Position numbers and translations under genes: made by a program
Shown: in pieces, positions 8,324 to 17,198 of the stretch
Position numbering within the stretch: the first letter of the stretch is position 1
How the letters are laid out: each line of letters opens with the position of its first letter
Notes under the pieces: generated by a model
What the model was told of the DNA's origin: nothing
The model's database searches: none
What the model saw: only the letters and a program-made list of their open reading frames with translations
Source: an uncultured bacterium
Lineage (GTDB): Bacteria; Actinomycetota; Coriobacteriia; Coriobacteriales; Coriobacteriaceae
Reading direction: 5' to 3'
NCBI GenBank assembly: GCA_905214465.1
Contig: CAJMMD010000001.1
Location: 62,001 to 126,000 of the forward strand
DNA: 64,000 nt

Positions 8324-8543
8324 GTGGGCAAAAAATGGCAAATGTGAGTACTGTTACCGATTTAGTAACAGCGAATTTGGCCTTTTAGATGGTGAATCAG
8401 ATGTCAAATCAACGACCTAGTGCTCAGATTGGGCCCGACCTCAGCTATATACCTGGACATATGTGGTCCAACTCGGCAAAAACTGCCATTTTGATATGGA
8501 ACTAGTTTAGTGACAGTACTCATATTTGACGTTTTTTGCCCAC
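8324..8543. mobile_element. 220-bp MITE-like element with 34-nt terminal inverted repeats
   Basis: Terminal inverted repeats at 8324-8357 and 8510-8543 agree at about 30 of 34 positions; both begin GTGGGCAAAAAA when read inward. The interior has no ORF and includes further small palindromes (TGTTAC and GTAACA around 8351-8370). The size, long terminal repeats and lack of coding capacity fit a miniature inverted-repeat transposable element inserted between tRNA-Glu and glnN. I see no clear target-site duplication, so insertion is inferred. No second copy is present in this window. Confidence 0.65.
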
Positions 8544-8600
8544 GACCCCTTATTGCGTGGGCGAATCAGTTGCAAAGCGGGATCCAAAGCGTCCTTCGCA

Positions 8601-8638
8601 AACAAATAGCCGGGGCACGCGCGATGCGGACCCCGGCT
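8601..8638 (-). terminator. Probable terminator of glnN
   Basis: An 8-bp GC stem (8608-8615 with 8631-8638) with a GC-rich loop is followed on the minus strand by TATTTGTTT. It lies 30 bases after the glnN stop. Confidence 0.65.
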
Positions 8639-8667
8639 CAATACCGTGACGATATGTCAGCTACGCT

Positions 8668-10755
8668 CTACACGTAGAACAGGATGTCGTCGTAGGTCGG
8701 AACCGGCCAGTAGTCGGCGGCCACGATCTCCTCCATGGCGTCCACGGCGGCACGCAGCGTATCCATAGCGGGAACGACCTCGTGCGCGTACACGTTGGCC
8801 TGCTCCTGGCCATCGAGAGCCTCGGCCTTCTGATGTACGGCGTCGAGCGCCTTGATGGAGTCGTTGATGGCGGTGATACCGTTGCAGAGCTTGTTGAGCG
8901 TGTTCTGCTCGCACTGCATGGCGGCCTCAGCACCGGCGGCACGAATAGTCTCAAGGCCCTTAGCGACCTTGGTGGCATAGGCGGTAATGACCGGGCGATA
9001 GGTACGACGCGCCTCGCGAACCATCGTGGTAGCCTCGATGTTCATGAGCTTGTTGTACTTCTCGAGCTTGCAGTCATAGCGGCACTGGGCCTCGGCCTTG
9101 GTCAGGACGCCCGTCTCCTCAAAGAGCGCAATGGCCTTATCGGAAACAAAGGCGGGAAGAGCGTCGGCCGTGGTCTTGTTGTTGGCAAGGCCGCGCTTCT
9201 CGGCCTCGATGGGCCACTCGTCGGAGTAACCGTCGCCGGAGAACAGGATGCGCTGGTGATCGGTCAGCACCTTCTTGCAGTACTCGAGCGCGGCGTCCTG
9301 GAACTTATCCTCGGGCGTACCCTCGAGTGCGTCGGCGAAGGACTTGAGCGACTTGGCCACGGCGGCATCGAGCACCAGGTTGGAGTCGGAGACGTTCTGC
9401 TCGGAGCCGCAGGCACGGAACTCGAACTTGTTGCCGGTGAAGGCAAACGGGGAGGTGCGGTTGCGGTCGGTGTTGTCCTGCATCAGCTTGGGCAGGGTAT
9501 CGGCGCCCAGGTCAAGCACGCCGCGCGTGGCATGGACGGAAGCCTTGCCATCGATGATCTTCTCGACGACCTCGGTGAGCTGGTCGCCCAGGAAGATGGA
9601 CATAATCGCCGGAGGAGCCTCGTTGGCGCCCAGACGATGGTCGTTGCCGGCCGAGGCGACGGAAGCACGCAGGAGCTCTTGATAGTTATCGACGGCCTCG
9701 ATCACCGCAGTGAGGAAGACGATGAACTGCAGGTTGTCGAGCGGGGTGTCGCCCGGATCGAGCAGATTCTCGGACTCGGTGCCAAGCGACCAGTTGTTGT
9801 GCTTGCCCGAACCGTTGATACCCTCGAACGGCTTCTCGTGCAGCAGGCAGACCAGATCGTGGCGGGAGGCGATGAGCTTCATCTTCTCCATCATGACCAG
9901 GTTCTGGTCGATGGCCTCGTTGACCTCGCCATAGACGGGAGCGAGCTCATGCTGGCAGGGAGCGACCTCGTTGTGCTTGGTCTTGGCGGGAATACCGAGC
10001 GCCCACAGCTCGTCGTCCAGATCCTTCATATAGGCCGAAACGGTGGGGCGGATAGCGCCAAAGTAGTGCTCCTCGAGCTCCTGGCCCTTGCAGGGAGCGG
10101 CGCCAAAGAGGGTGCGGCCGGTGATGACCAGGTCCTTGCGCTTGCGGTAGGCGTCCTTCTTGATCAGGAAGTACTCCTGCTCATCGCCCACGGAAGGAAC
10201 GACCTTCTTGGGGGTCTTGCCAAACAGCGCCAAAACGCGCTTGGACTCACGCGAGAGCGCAGTCATGGAACGCAGCAGCGGGGTCTTCTTGTCCAGGGCC
10301 TCGCCCGTGTAGGAGCAGAAAGCCGTGGGGATGCACAGGACATCGTCCTTGATAAAGGCGGGGCTGGTGGGATCCCAAGCGGTGTAGCCACGGGCCTCGA
10401 AGGTGGCGCGCAGGCCGCCGTTGGGGAAGCTGGAAGCATCGGGCTCGCCCTGGATGAGGTTCTTGCCCGTAAACTTGGTAATGGCGGTGCCGTCGTGGTT
10501 GGGCTCGAGGAAGCTGTCGTGCTTCTCGGAAGTAATGCCCGAAAGCGGCTGGAACCAGTGCGCGTAGTGTGTCGCGCCCTTGGAGATGGCCCAGACCTTC
10601 ATGGCATGGGCAACGGCGTTGGCCACATCCAGGTCGAGCGGCTCACCGTCCTCGAGGGTTGCAGCAAGGCGCTTCCAAATGTCCTTGGGGAGGTAGTCCT
10701 TCATGACTTCCTCAGAGAACACCATGGTCCCGAAGCGGTCAGTAAGTTCGGCCAT
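8668..10755 (-). CDS. glnN: Glutamine synthetase type III
   Basis: Makes glutamine from glutamate, ammonia and ATP in the cytosol. The 695-residue length and sequence fit the large type III enzymes known from Bacteroides and cyanobacteria, not the 450-residue type I. Visible conserved stretches are VGDEQEYFLIKKD, the loop KHNEVAPCQHELAPVYGE, GINGSGKHNNWSLGTES, GNDHRLGANEAPPAI and the C-terminal helical region. The start at 10755 has AAGGGAG seven bases upstream; the frame runs open to 10818 but that extension lacks family similarity. It stands alone between tRNA-Glu and metF, with its own terminator. No obvious nitrogen-regulator site was recognised upstream. Confidence 0.94.
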   Translation of the reverse strand: MAELTDRFGTMVFSEEVMKDYLPKDIWKRLAATLEDGEPLDLDVANAVAHAMKVWAISKGATHYAHWFQPLSGITSEKHDSFLEPNHDGTAITKFTGKNLIQGEPDASSFPNGGLRATFEARGYTAWDPTSPAFIKDDVLCIPTAFCSYTGEALDKKTPLLRSMTALSRESKRVLALFGKTPKKVVPSVGDEQEYFLIKKDAYRKRKDLVITGRTLFGAAPCKGQELEEHYFGAIRPTVSAYMKDLDDELWALGIPAKTKHNEVAPCQHELAPVYGEVNEAIDQNLVMMEKMKLIASRHDLVCLLHEKPFEGINGSGKHNNWSLGTESENLLDPGDTPLDNLQFIVFLTAVIEAVDNYQELLRASVASAGNDHRLGANEAPPAIMSIFLGDQLTEVVEKIIDGKASVHATRGVLDLGADTLPKLMQDNTDRNRTSPFAFTGNKFEFRACGSEQNVSDSNLVLDAAVAKSLKSFADALEGTPEDKFQDAALEYCKKVLTDHQRILFSGDGYSDEWPIEAEKRGLANNKTTADALPAFVSDKAIALFEETGVLTKAEAQCRYDCKLEKYNKLMNIEATTMVREARRTYRPVITAYATKVAKGLETIRAAGAEAAMQCEQNTLNKLCNGITAINDSIKALDAVHQKAEALDGQEQANVYAHEVVPAMDTLRAAVDAMEEIVAADYWPVPTYDDILFYV

Positions 10756-11178
10756 ACGGAACTCCCTTCGTATCGGCACCGCGTGAGAAGCGGTGTTGAT
10801 TACTAACGAACGAGTCATAGATTAGGCTCGTCGTGTTTCCGCAACATTACCGTTATGTTGCTGTCACGAAACCAATCAATGAGGTTACCGCATCGCGGCG
10901 GCGTTGCCGCCCTCAACAGCCAATCAACTGTATAAATTGCAGACCTCTCCCCATGGTTTAAGGGTAGTCAATTTGGGATGGGGCTCTATTAACTGGTATT
11001 TCGCATCAGATACCAGTCTTTATAACCCCGCACCCAATGAGCTGCGTTGTTATAGGGAATGCCGATAGCAAGGCATCTTTGATTGGTATCCCTAAATAGC
11101 GAGTAAAACTCCACCGTGACACAGTGGTGCTGTAGAATCCTTACAATACATCGCACTAAATATCTAAAGGAGCACGAT
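10756..11178. promoter_or_regulatory. Divergent glnN/metF intergenic region
   Basis: About 420 bases without a credible gene. It holds a perfect 8-bp hairpin ACTGGTAT/ATACCAGT (10992-11017) and, nearer metF, a possible minus-10 box TACAAT at 11142-11147. I looked for a methionine-type riboswitch in the metF leader and found no structure that I could assign. Confidence 0.4.
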
Positions 11179-12051
11179 ATGCGCGTCGACGAGGTTTTTA
11201 AGCAGGCAGCATCCCAGGGCACTGCACCCGTTTCGTTTGAGATGTTCCCGCCCAAGGGCGAGCTTACCCTCGACACGGCTCGCGAAGTGGCAGGCAATCT
11301 GTGCAAGCTTTCGCCGAGCTTTGTCTCGGTCACCTGCTCGGCTGGCGGCTCGGGCAACGGCGCCACCACCGCCCCCATCGCGCATATGATTACGAGCGAA
11401 TTCGATACGCCCTCGGTGGCGCACCTCACCTGTGTGGGCCGTACCCACGCCGATATCGCCGCCAAGATCGATGAGTACCGCACCGCCGGCGTGGAAAACA
11501 TCCTGGCCCTGCGTGGCGATCTCCCTGCCGGCGCGACCGAGGACGACAAGCCCGCCTCCGACTACGCCTACGCCCGCGACCTCATCCCCGAGCTCGTCGA
11601 CGCCGGCTTTTGCGTGGGTGCCGCAGCCTACCCCGAGGGCCACATTGCCTGCGAGGATCTCAACCTCTCGGTCGAACACCTCAAGCAAAAACAGGACGCC
11701 GGCGCGAGCTTCTTTGTGACGCAGCTCTTCTTTGATAACGAGTGCTTCTATCGTTTTCGCGAGCTTGCCGACAAGGCCGGCATCACCGTGCCCATTACCG
11801 CAGGTATCATGCCGTTTATGGGCAAGTCGCAGATCAGCCGCATGGTCTTTATGTGCGGCGCGTCACTGCCCTCCCCCGTCATCAAGATTCTCGCCAAGTA
11901 CGAGAACGACCCCGAGAGCCTGCAGGCAGCCGGTGTAGATTATGCCGCCCGTCAGCTTTGCGACCTTAAGGAGCACGGTGCCGCCGGTCTGCACCTGTAC
12001 ACTATGAACCGTCCTGCAATCGCCGCGACCATTATGGAGCGCTTGGGGTAA
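11179..12051 (+). CDS. metF: Methylenetetrahydrofolate reductase
   Basis: Reduces 5,10-methylene-tetrahydrofolate to 5-methyl-tetrahydrofolate, the methyl donor for methionine synthase. The 290-residue TIM-barrel enzyme shows FEMFPPKGE near the N terminus, the folate-binding strand VSVTCSAGGSGN, HLTCVGRT, NILALRGDLP and a flavin-site stretch YPEGHIA followed by QDAGASFFVTQLFFDN. The start at 11179 follows AAAGGAG; the longer frame from 11116 has no support. The stop overlaps the ATG of the activation-domain gene (TAATG), and metH follows, so the three genes form a methionine operon: methyl donor, reactivation and methyl transfer. Confidence 0.95.
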   Translation: MRVDEVFKQAASQGTAPVSFEMFPPKGELTLDTAREVAGNLCKLSPSFVSVTCSAGGSGNGATTAPIAHMITSEFDTPSVAHLTCVGRTHADIAAKIDEYRTAGVENILALRGDLPAGATEDDKPASDYAYARDLIPELVDAGFCVGAAAYPEGHIACEDLNLSVEHLKQKQDAGASFFVTQLFFDNECFYRFRELADKAGITVPITAGIMPFMGKSQISRMVFMCGASLPSPVIKILAKYENDPESLQAAGVDYAARQLCDLKEHGAAGLHLYTMNRPAIAATIMERLG

Positions 12052-12839
12052 TGGAAAAACCGCACATCGATACAACCGCTGTCGAAGTGCCGGCCGACCT
12101 TGCGTCGCCGGCGCTTTATCGTATCGATGATGCCCACCATCCCCGCGTCGATCGTGCCGAGATGCTGCGCTATCTGGGCTACGGCGGTCAGCAGATTGAG
12201 CCCGAGCTGTCGCAGCGTATTGAGCTTGTCGTTGAGCGTCTGGAACTGGACATTGAGCCCCGTGGCGTGCGCCGCGCATTTGCCATCGATGCCATGGGCG
12301 TGGACGAGCAGGGAGAGCCTTGCATTCGCTTGGTCGGCACCAACGTTGAGCTGCGCGGTCGCGACATCTATCGACATCTCAAAGACGCCCGCTTTGCCGC
12401 GCTCATGGCATGCACACTCGGCATGGACGCCGAGCGTCGTCTGCGCACCACGGGAGCCCAGCAGCCCCTGGAGGGAGCCGTGCTCGACGCCGCATGCTCT
12501 GCCTATGTAGAAGCCGCCGTCGAGCAGATGGACCAGCAGGTCAAGGCTGCGGCCGCCGCACACGGACTCGCCGGTAACTGGCGCTTCAGTCCCGGCCATG
12601 GCGACTGCCCGCTTACGGCCCAGCGCTCAATCGTGAATGCGCTCAACGCCACGCGGCTCATCGGGCTTACCATCACGCCGACCAGCCTGCTCATGCCCAC
12701 CAAGAGCGTGACCGCGGTGATTGGTCTGTTTGACGGCGAAGTCCACGACGCCCAGAGCCGCCCCACCTGCAATATCTGCCGCATGCGTGAGCACTGCCGC
12801 TTCCGCGCCGCCCACACCACCTGCTATTCCAGCCATTAG
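12051..12839 (+). CDS. Free-standing methionine synthase activation domain protein
   Basis: In most bacteria the AdoMet-dependent activation domain is the C-terminal part of MetH and re-methylates the cobalamin when it becomes oxidised. Here it is a separate 262-residue protein. The sequence shows the family segments VVERLELDIEPRGVRRAF, LMACTLGMDAERRL, GAVLDAACSAYVEAAVEQMD, RFSPGHGDCPL and LTPTSLLMPTKS-like wording (ITPTSLLMPTKS). The C terminus carries a cysteine cluster (CNICRMREHC and a later Cys) that could bind iron-sulfur or zinc. It overlaps metF and lies nine bases before metH, which lacks this domain, so the two must work together. Confidence 0.88.
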   Translation: MEKPHIDTTAVEVPADLASPALYRIDDAHHPRVDRAEMLRYLGYGGQQIEPELSQRIELVVERLELDIEPRGVRRAFAIDAMGVDEQGEPCIRLVGTNVELRGRDIYRHLKDARFAALMACTLGMDAERRLRTTGAQQPLEGAVLDAACSAYVEAAVEQMDQQVKAAAAAHGLAGNWRFSPGHGDCPLTAQRSIVNALNATRLIGLTITPTSLLMPTKSVTAVIGLFDGEVHDAQSRPTCNICRMREHCRFRAAHTTCYSSH

Positions 12840-12848
12840 GAGCCATCG

Positions 12849-15404
12849 ATGTTTACTCCGCTTATCACTCATGATCTGGACGGTGCCGCGCTGGCGGCGC
12901 CTGTTGATGCTGCGCGCCGCAACGGGGCTGCATACAAGACGCGCACGATCGACGACCTTCGCATTAAGGACGATCGTCTGCGCGCCGCCATCAAGGGCAC
13001 CGGGCACCTGCTGTTTGACGGCGGCATGGGCACCATGTTGCAGGCCGCTGGCATGAAGGCGGGCGCCCTGCCCGAGCTGCTCAACTTTGAGGAGCCCCAG
13101 GTCATTACCGACATTCAGCGACAGTACGTCGAGGCCGGCTGCGACGTGATCACCGCCAACACCTTTGGTGCCAACGCCCACAAGCTCGACGGTACCGCCA
13201 CCGTGGCAGATGTCTTTGCCGCCGCTGTCGCCTGCGCCCGCGCAGCCGGTGCCCACTACGTCGCCGGCGATATCGGCCCCATCGGCGCGCTGCTGCGCCC
13301 CCTGGGTACCCTGAGCTTCGACGAGGCCTACGACCTCTTTGCCGAGGAAGTGCGCGCCGGCGTCGCCGCGGGTGTGGACCTCTTTATTATCGAGACCATG
13401 ACCGACCTTGCCGAGATCAAGGCGGCCGTCCTCGCCTGCCGCGAGAACTCCGACCTGTCCGTCTTTGCCACCATGACCTTTGAGGAAGACGGTCGCACGT
13501 TCCTGGGCACGAGTCCCGAGGTGGCCGCCATCACGCTCGACGCCATCGGCGCCGACGTTTTGGGCATCAACTGCAGCCAGGGACCGGCCGAGCTCCGAGG
13601 GCTCGCCGCACGTATGCTCACCGTTACGGACAAACCCGTTATGGTGCAGGCCAATGCGGGACTGCCCCACGTGGACGACGACGGTAATACCGTCTTTGAC
13701 ATCCAGGCCCCCGAATACGCCAAAGCCGTCGCCGGCATGATTGAGGACGGCGTGAGCGTCGTGGGCGGCTGCTGCGGCACCACGCCGGCGCACATGGCCG
13801 CCTTGCGCACGCTTATCGATAACCACACGCCCAGTCCGCGCCACCGCAAGCCCAGCATGTCGGTCACAAGTGCCCAGACTGTGGTGGACCTTCCCTGCGA
13901 CGGCCACAAGATTGCCGTCATCGGCGAGCGCATCAATCCCACCGGCAAAAAGCGCCTGCAGCAGGCCCTGCGCGACGGCGACCTGGACTACGTCGTGAGC
14001 CAGGGCATCAGCCAGCAAGAACAGGGCGCCGACATCCTGGACGTCAACGTGGGCCTGCCCGAGATCGACGAGGTCAAGGTCATCCAGCAAGCGACCGAGC
14101 AGCTCCAAGGCTCCACGCTGCTGCCGCTGCAGATCGACTCCACCGACCCCGCCGCCGTCGAGGCCGCCGTACGCCGCTACGCCGGCAAGCCCATCATCAA
14201 CTCGGTCAATGGCAAGCAGCAGATCATGGATGAGATCTTTCCGCTGGTCGCCCACTATGGAACCAACGTCGTCGGCCTTACGCTCGACGAAGGCGGCATC
14301 CCCGATACCGCCGAGGCCCGCTTTGCCATCGCCGAACGCATCGTGGCCGAGGCCGCCCGCTACGGCATCGGCCCGGACCGTATCCTCATCGACTGCCTGG
14401 TCATGACCGCCTCGACCAATCAACGCCAGGCCGAGCAGATCCTACGCGCCATGTCCCTGTGCAAGGAGCGCCTGGGCGTCAAATGCGCACTCGGCGTATC
14501 GAACATCAGCTTTGGCCTGCCAGCCCGCCCGCTGCTGGGCTCGGTCTTTTTGGCTGCCGCTTTTGGCGCGGGCCTGGACGCCCCCATCATGAACCCAGGT
14601 TCCAAGCGCTTTATGGATACCGTCTACAGCTATCGCGTGCTGAGCGTCGAGGACGAGGGCTCGACCGGATACATCGAGCGCTACGCCGGCTGGACCGATC
14701 CGTATAAGATTGCCGCCAACCCGGCGGCCGCCCAGTCAGCATCGATCGATGCCGCGCCTACCGCAAGCACCACCGCAAGCGCCGATGACGACCCCATCCG
14801 CCACATGGTCGTCTCGGGACGCAAGGGCGAAATCGCGGCCGAGACCGAACGCCTGCTGGCCGACCACGACGCCATGGACCTCATCAACGACCACTTTATC
14901 CCCGCCCTCGATGAGGTCGGAGTCCTCTTTGACCAGGGCAAGTTCTTCTTGCCGCAGCTCATGGCCTCGGCCGAGGCCGCGCGCGTGGGCTTCGATACCA
15001 TCAAACGCCTGATGCCCGCCGGCGAGATTGCCGACAAGGGTAAGATCTGCGTGGCCACCGTCAAGGGCGACATCCACGACATCGGTAAGAACATCGTCAA
15101 GATGCTGCTCGATAACTACGGCTATACCGTCTTTGACCTTGGCCGCGACGTCGATCCGCAGGAGGTGCTCAAAACCGTCAAGGAGCGCGACATTAAGCTC
15201 GTCGGCCTCTCGGCGCTTATGACCACCACGGTCGTCGCCATGGAGGAGACCATCAAGCTGCTTCATGCCGAGGTCCCGGGCGTCAAGATTATCGTGGGCG
15301 GCGCCGTGCTCACCCCCGAATACGCCAAGCAGATCGGCGCAGACTACTACGCCAAGGATGCCGCCGAAAGCGCCCGTATCGCCGAAGAGGTCTTTGGACG
15401 GTAA
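12849..15404 (+). CDS. metH: Cobalamin-dependent methionine synthase lacking the activation domain
   Basis: Transfers the methyl group of 5-methyl-tetrahydrofolate to homocysteine through methylcobalamin. The 851 residues hold, in order, an N-terminal extension (1-50), the homocysteine/zinc domain (LLFDGGMGTML near 54, zinc cysteines in GGCCGTTPAHM near 305), the pterin-binding barrel (IAVIGERINPTGKKRLQQAL near 357), the cap domain (from about 650), and the B12 domain with the cobalt-ligand motif DIHDIGKNIV near 740. It ends right after the B12 domain; E. coli MetH has about 1,230 residues. The missing activation domain is encoded immediately upstream. ATG at 12849 has GGAG seven bases upstream. 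Confidence 0.95.
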   Translation: MFTPLITHDLDGAALAAPVDAARRNGAAYKTRTIDDLRIKDDRLRAAIKGTGHLLFDGGMGTMLQAAGMKAGALPELLNFEEPQVITDIQRQYVEAGCDVITANTFGANAHKLDGTATVADVFAAAVACARAAGAHYVAGDIGPIGALLRPLGTLSFDEAYDLFAEEVRAGVAAGVDLFIIETMTDLAEIKAAVLACRENSDLSVFATMTFEEDGRTFLGTSPEVAAITLDAIGADVLGINCSQGPAELRGLAARMLTVTDKPVMVQANAGLPHVDDDGNTVFDIQAPEYAKAVAGMIEDGVSVVGGCCGTTPAHMAALRTLIDNHTPSPRHRKPSMSVTSAQTVVDLPCDGHKIAVIGERINPTGKKRLQQALRDGDLDYVVSQGISQQEQGADILDVNVGLPEIDEVKVIQQATEQLQGSTLLPLQIDSTDPAAVEAAVRRYAGKPIINSVNGKQQIMDEIFPLVAHYGTNVVGLTLDEGGIPDTAEARFAIAERIVAEAARYGIGPDRILIDCLVMTASTNQRQAEQILRAMSLCKERLGVKCALGVSNISFGLPARPLLGSVFLAAAFGAGLDAPIMNPGSKRFMDTVYSYRVLSVEDEGSTGYIERYAGWTDPYKIAANPAAAQSASIDAAPTASTTASADDDPIRHMVVSGRKGEIAAETERLLADHDAMDLINDHFIPALDEVGVLFDQGKFFLPQLMASAEAARVGFDTIKRLMPAGEIADKGKICVATVKGDIHDIGKNIVKMLLDNYGYTVFDLGRDVDPQEVLKTVKERDIKLVGLSALMTTTVVAMEETIKLLHAEVPGVKIIVGGAVLTPEYAKQIGADYYAKDAAESARIAEEVFGR

Positions 15405-15429
15405 CACAACGGAAACAACCCCGCACCAA

Positions 15430-15467
15430 AACGTGCCGCATGCGCCACTTGGCACGTGCGGCACGTT
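15430..15467 (+). other. Intergenic hairpin after metH
   Basis: An 11-bp perfect stem AACGTGCCGCA/TGCGGCACGTT (15430-15440 with 15457-15467) encloses a smaller GCC/GGC stem. No T run follows, so it is not a textbook terminator; it may protect the met mRNA 3' end or separate the transcripts. Confidence 0.6.
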
Positions 15468-15512
15468 AGAATAGAGGGGACTATGCTCGTTTTGGCAGAT
15501 AGGAGCGCAAGG

Positions 15513-16877
15513 ATGGCGATCACGCCCGCAGAAATCGCGGAAACCCGCGGCATGGTTGAGGAGCAGAACCTCGACATCAGGACCATCACCATGGGTGTTT
15601 CGCTCATGGGTTGCGGTGACGAGAACCTCGACCGCATGTGCACGAAGATCTACGACCACGTGACGCACACGGCCGAGCACCTGGTCGAGACCGCCGAGAA
15701 CCTCGAGCGCGAGTACGGTATCCCCATCGTCAACAAGCGCGTTTCCGTCACCCCGGTGGCGCAGATTGCCGCATGCTGCAAGGATGAGGACCTCACCCCC
15801 ATCGCGCACGCCCTCGACCGCGCGGCAGAGACGCTCGGCATCGACTACCTGGGCGGCTTCTCCGCGCTCGTCCAAAAGGGCATCGGCGACGCCGACCGCC
15901 GCGTCATCCAGTCCATCCCCCAGGCGCTCGCTACCACCAGCCGCGTCTGCTCCAGCGTCAACGTCGCCAGCCTGCGCGCCGGCATCAACATGGACGCCGT
16001 GCTCATGGCAGCGCAGACCATCATCGATGCCGCCAAGCTTACGGCCGATGAGGATTCCGTCGGCGCCTCCAAGTTTGTCTGCTTTGCCAACATGGTCGAG
16101 GACTCCCCGTTTATGGCGGGCGCCGTCCACGGCGGCGGCGAGGCCGACGCCGTCATCAACGTAGGCGTCTCGGGCCCCGGCGTGATGGCCGCAGCCCTGG
16201 AGAAACTGCCCGATTCCGCATCGATGATGGAAGTCGCCGAGAAGATTAAGCAGACTGCCTTTAAAATCACCCGTGCCGGCGAGCTCATGAGCCGCGAGGC
16301 CGCCCATCGTCTGGGTGTCGAGAAGGGCATTGTCGACCTGTCGCTGGCACCTACGCCTGCCATCGGCGACTCCGTTGCGCGCATCCTCGAGATTATCGGC
16401 GTGGGCACCTGCGGTGGCCCCGGCACGACCTGCGCGCTCGCCATGCTCAACGATGCCGTCAAGAAGGGCGGCGTCATGGCCAGCTCCAGCGTGGGCGGAC
16501 TCTCGGGCGCCTTTATCCCCGTGTCCGAGGACGCCGGCATGATCGCCGCCGTCGAGGCCGGCGCGCTTTCGCTCGAGAAGCTCGAGGCCATGACCTGCGT
16601 GTGCTCCGTTGGCTTGGACATGATCGCCATCCCCGGCGACACCCCGGTCGAGACCATCGCCGGCATCATCGCCGACGAGATGGCCATCGGCGTCATCAAC
16701 AACAAGACCACGGCCGTCCGCGTGATCCCTGCCATCGGCAAGGGCGTGGGCGACTGCGTCGAGTACGGCGGCCTGTTCGGCCGTGCACCCATCATGCCGG
16801 TGAACCCCAACGCCGGCACCGTGCTTGCCCATCGCGGTGGACGCTTCCCGGCACCGCTGAACTCGCTCAAGAACTAG
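15513..16877 (+). CDS. UPF0210 / DUF711 family protein
   Basis: Belongs to the UPF0210 (PFL) family, whose biochemical role I do not know. From the chosen ATG the protein is 454 residues, exactly the normal family length. It begins with the family signature NLDIRTITMGVSLMGC and contains RVSVTPVAQIA, DYLGGFSALVQKG, FVCFANMVEDSPFMAGAVHG, SGPGVM and a glycine-rich C-terminal half (GVGDCVEYGGLFGRAPIMPV). The start at 15513 follows AGGAGCGCAAGG; an ATG at 15483 with GAGGGG is a possible alternative but would add ten atypical residues. In other genomes this family is usually preceded by a small ACT-domain gene (UPF0237); none is visible here. Confidence 0.88.
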   Translation: MAITPAEIAETRGMVEEQNLDIRTITMGVSLMGCGDENLDRMCTKIYDHVTHTAEHLVETAENLEREYGIPIVNKRVSVTPVAQIAACCKDEDLTPIAHALDRAAETLGIDYLGGFSALVQKGIGDADRRVIQSIPQALATTSRVCSSVNVASLRAGINMDAVLMAAQTIIDAAKLTADEDSVGASKFVCFANMVEDSPFMAGAVHGGGEADAVINVGVSGPGVMAAALEKLPDSASMMEVAEKIKQTAFKITRAGELMSREAAHRLGVEKGIVDLSLAPTPAIGDSVARILEIIGVGTCGGPGTTCALAMLNDAVKKGGVMASSSVGGLSGAFIPVSEDAGMIAAVEAGALSLEKLEAMTCVCSVGLDMIAIPGDTPVETIAGIIADEMAIGVINNKTTAVRVIPAIGKGVGDCVEYGGLFGRAPIMPVNPNAGTVLAHRGGRFPAPLNSLKN

Positions 16878-17046
16878 CTGAGGGGTGCTGGCGAGGAGCC
16901 CCGGGGAGGGCAAATATATAAGGTCGCCTGCTCGGACAGTCCTGACTCGCACGGAGAGCACATTAAGTGCTCTCCGGCTCGTGCGGAACTCGCGATCGAC
17001 CTTATATATTTGTCCTCCCCGGGGCTCCCGCACAACGGGACCTCAG
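16878..17046. repeat. Large palindromic element, family C, copy 1
   Basis: A near-perfect 32-nt inverted repeat (16895-16926 with 16997-17028, one mismatch) flanked by an outer CTGAGG/CCTCAG pair (16878-16883, 17041-17046). In the centre is a 9-bp stem GGAGAGCAC/GTGCTCTCC with the 5-nt loop ATTAA (16953-16975). The arm core GGAGCCCCGG is shared with the second copy at 37105-37241, which has the same 9-bp stem and 5-nt loop plan. It starts at the first base after the UPF0210 stop. Confidence 0.85.
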
Positions 17047-17142
17047 TTGGGTTCTATCCCGGTTGCAGTTGCTTCGCTCCTGCACCACTTGGCTGGTGCG
17101 GCGTTTTGGCGTTGGAACGGTTCTTTTTCTGATATATGCTTG

Positions 17143-17182
17143 TTGCGGCTCTTCTTTTGGGAGGGGCCGCTTTTTTTGTTGT
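17143..17182 (+). terminator. Possible attenuator before the methyltransferase gene
   Basis: A GCGGC...GCCGC stem followed by seven T lies only 17 bases before the methyltransferase GTG start, with TGATATATGC (possible minus-10) upstream. Position and T run suggest transcription attenuation, but no leader peptide was identified. Confidence 0.45.
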
Positions 17183-17198
17183 GTGAGGAGGTTGGCCC

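Noticed and set aside
8782..10806. 674-codon plus-strand frame across glnN
   Set aside because: Antisense shadow of a complete type III glutamine synthetase.
10990..11178. SAM or cobalamin riboswitch ahead of metF
   Set aside because: Only a simple 8-bp hairpin is visible; I could not find the conserved cores of known methionine- or B12-responsive RNAs.
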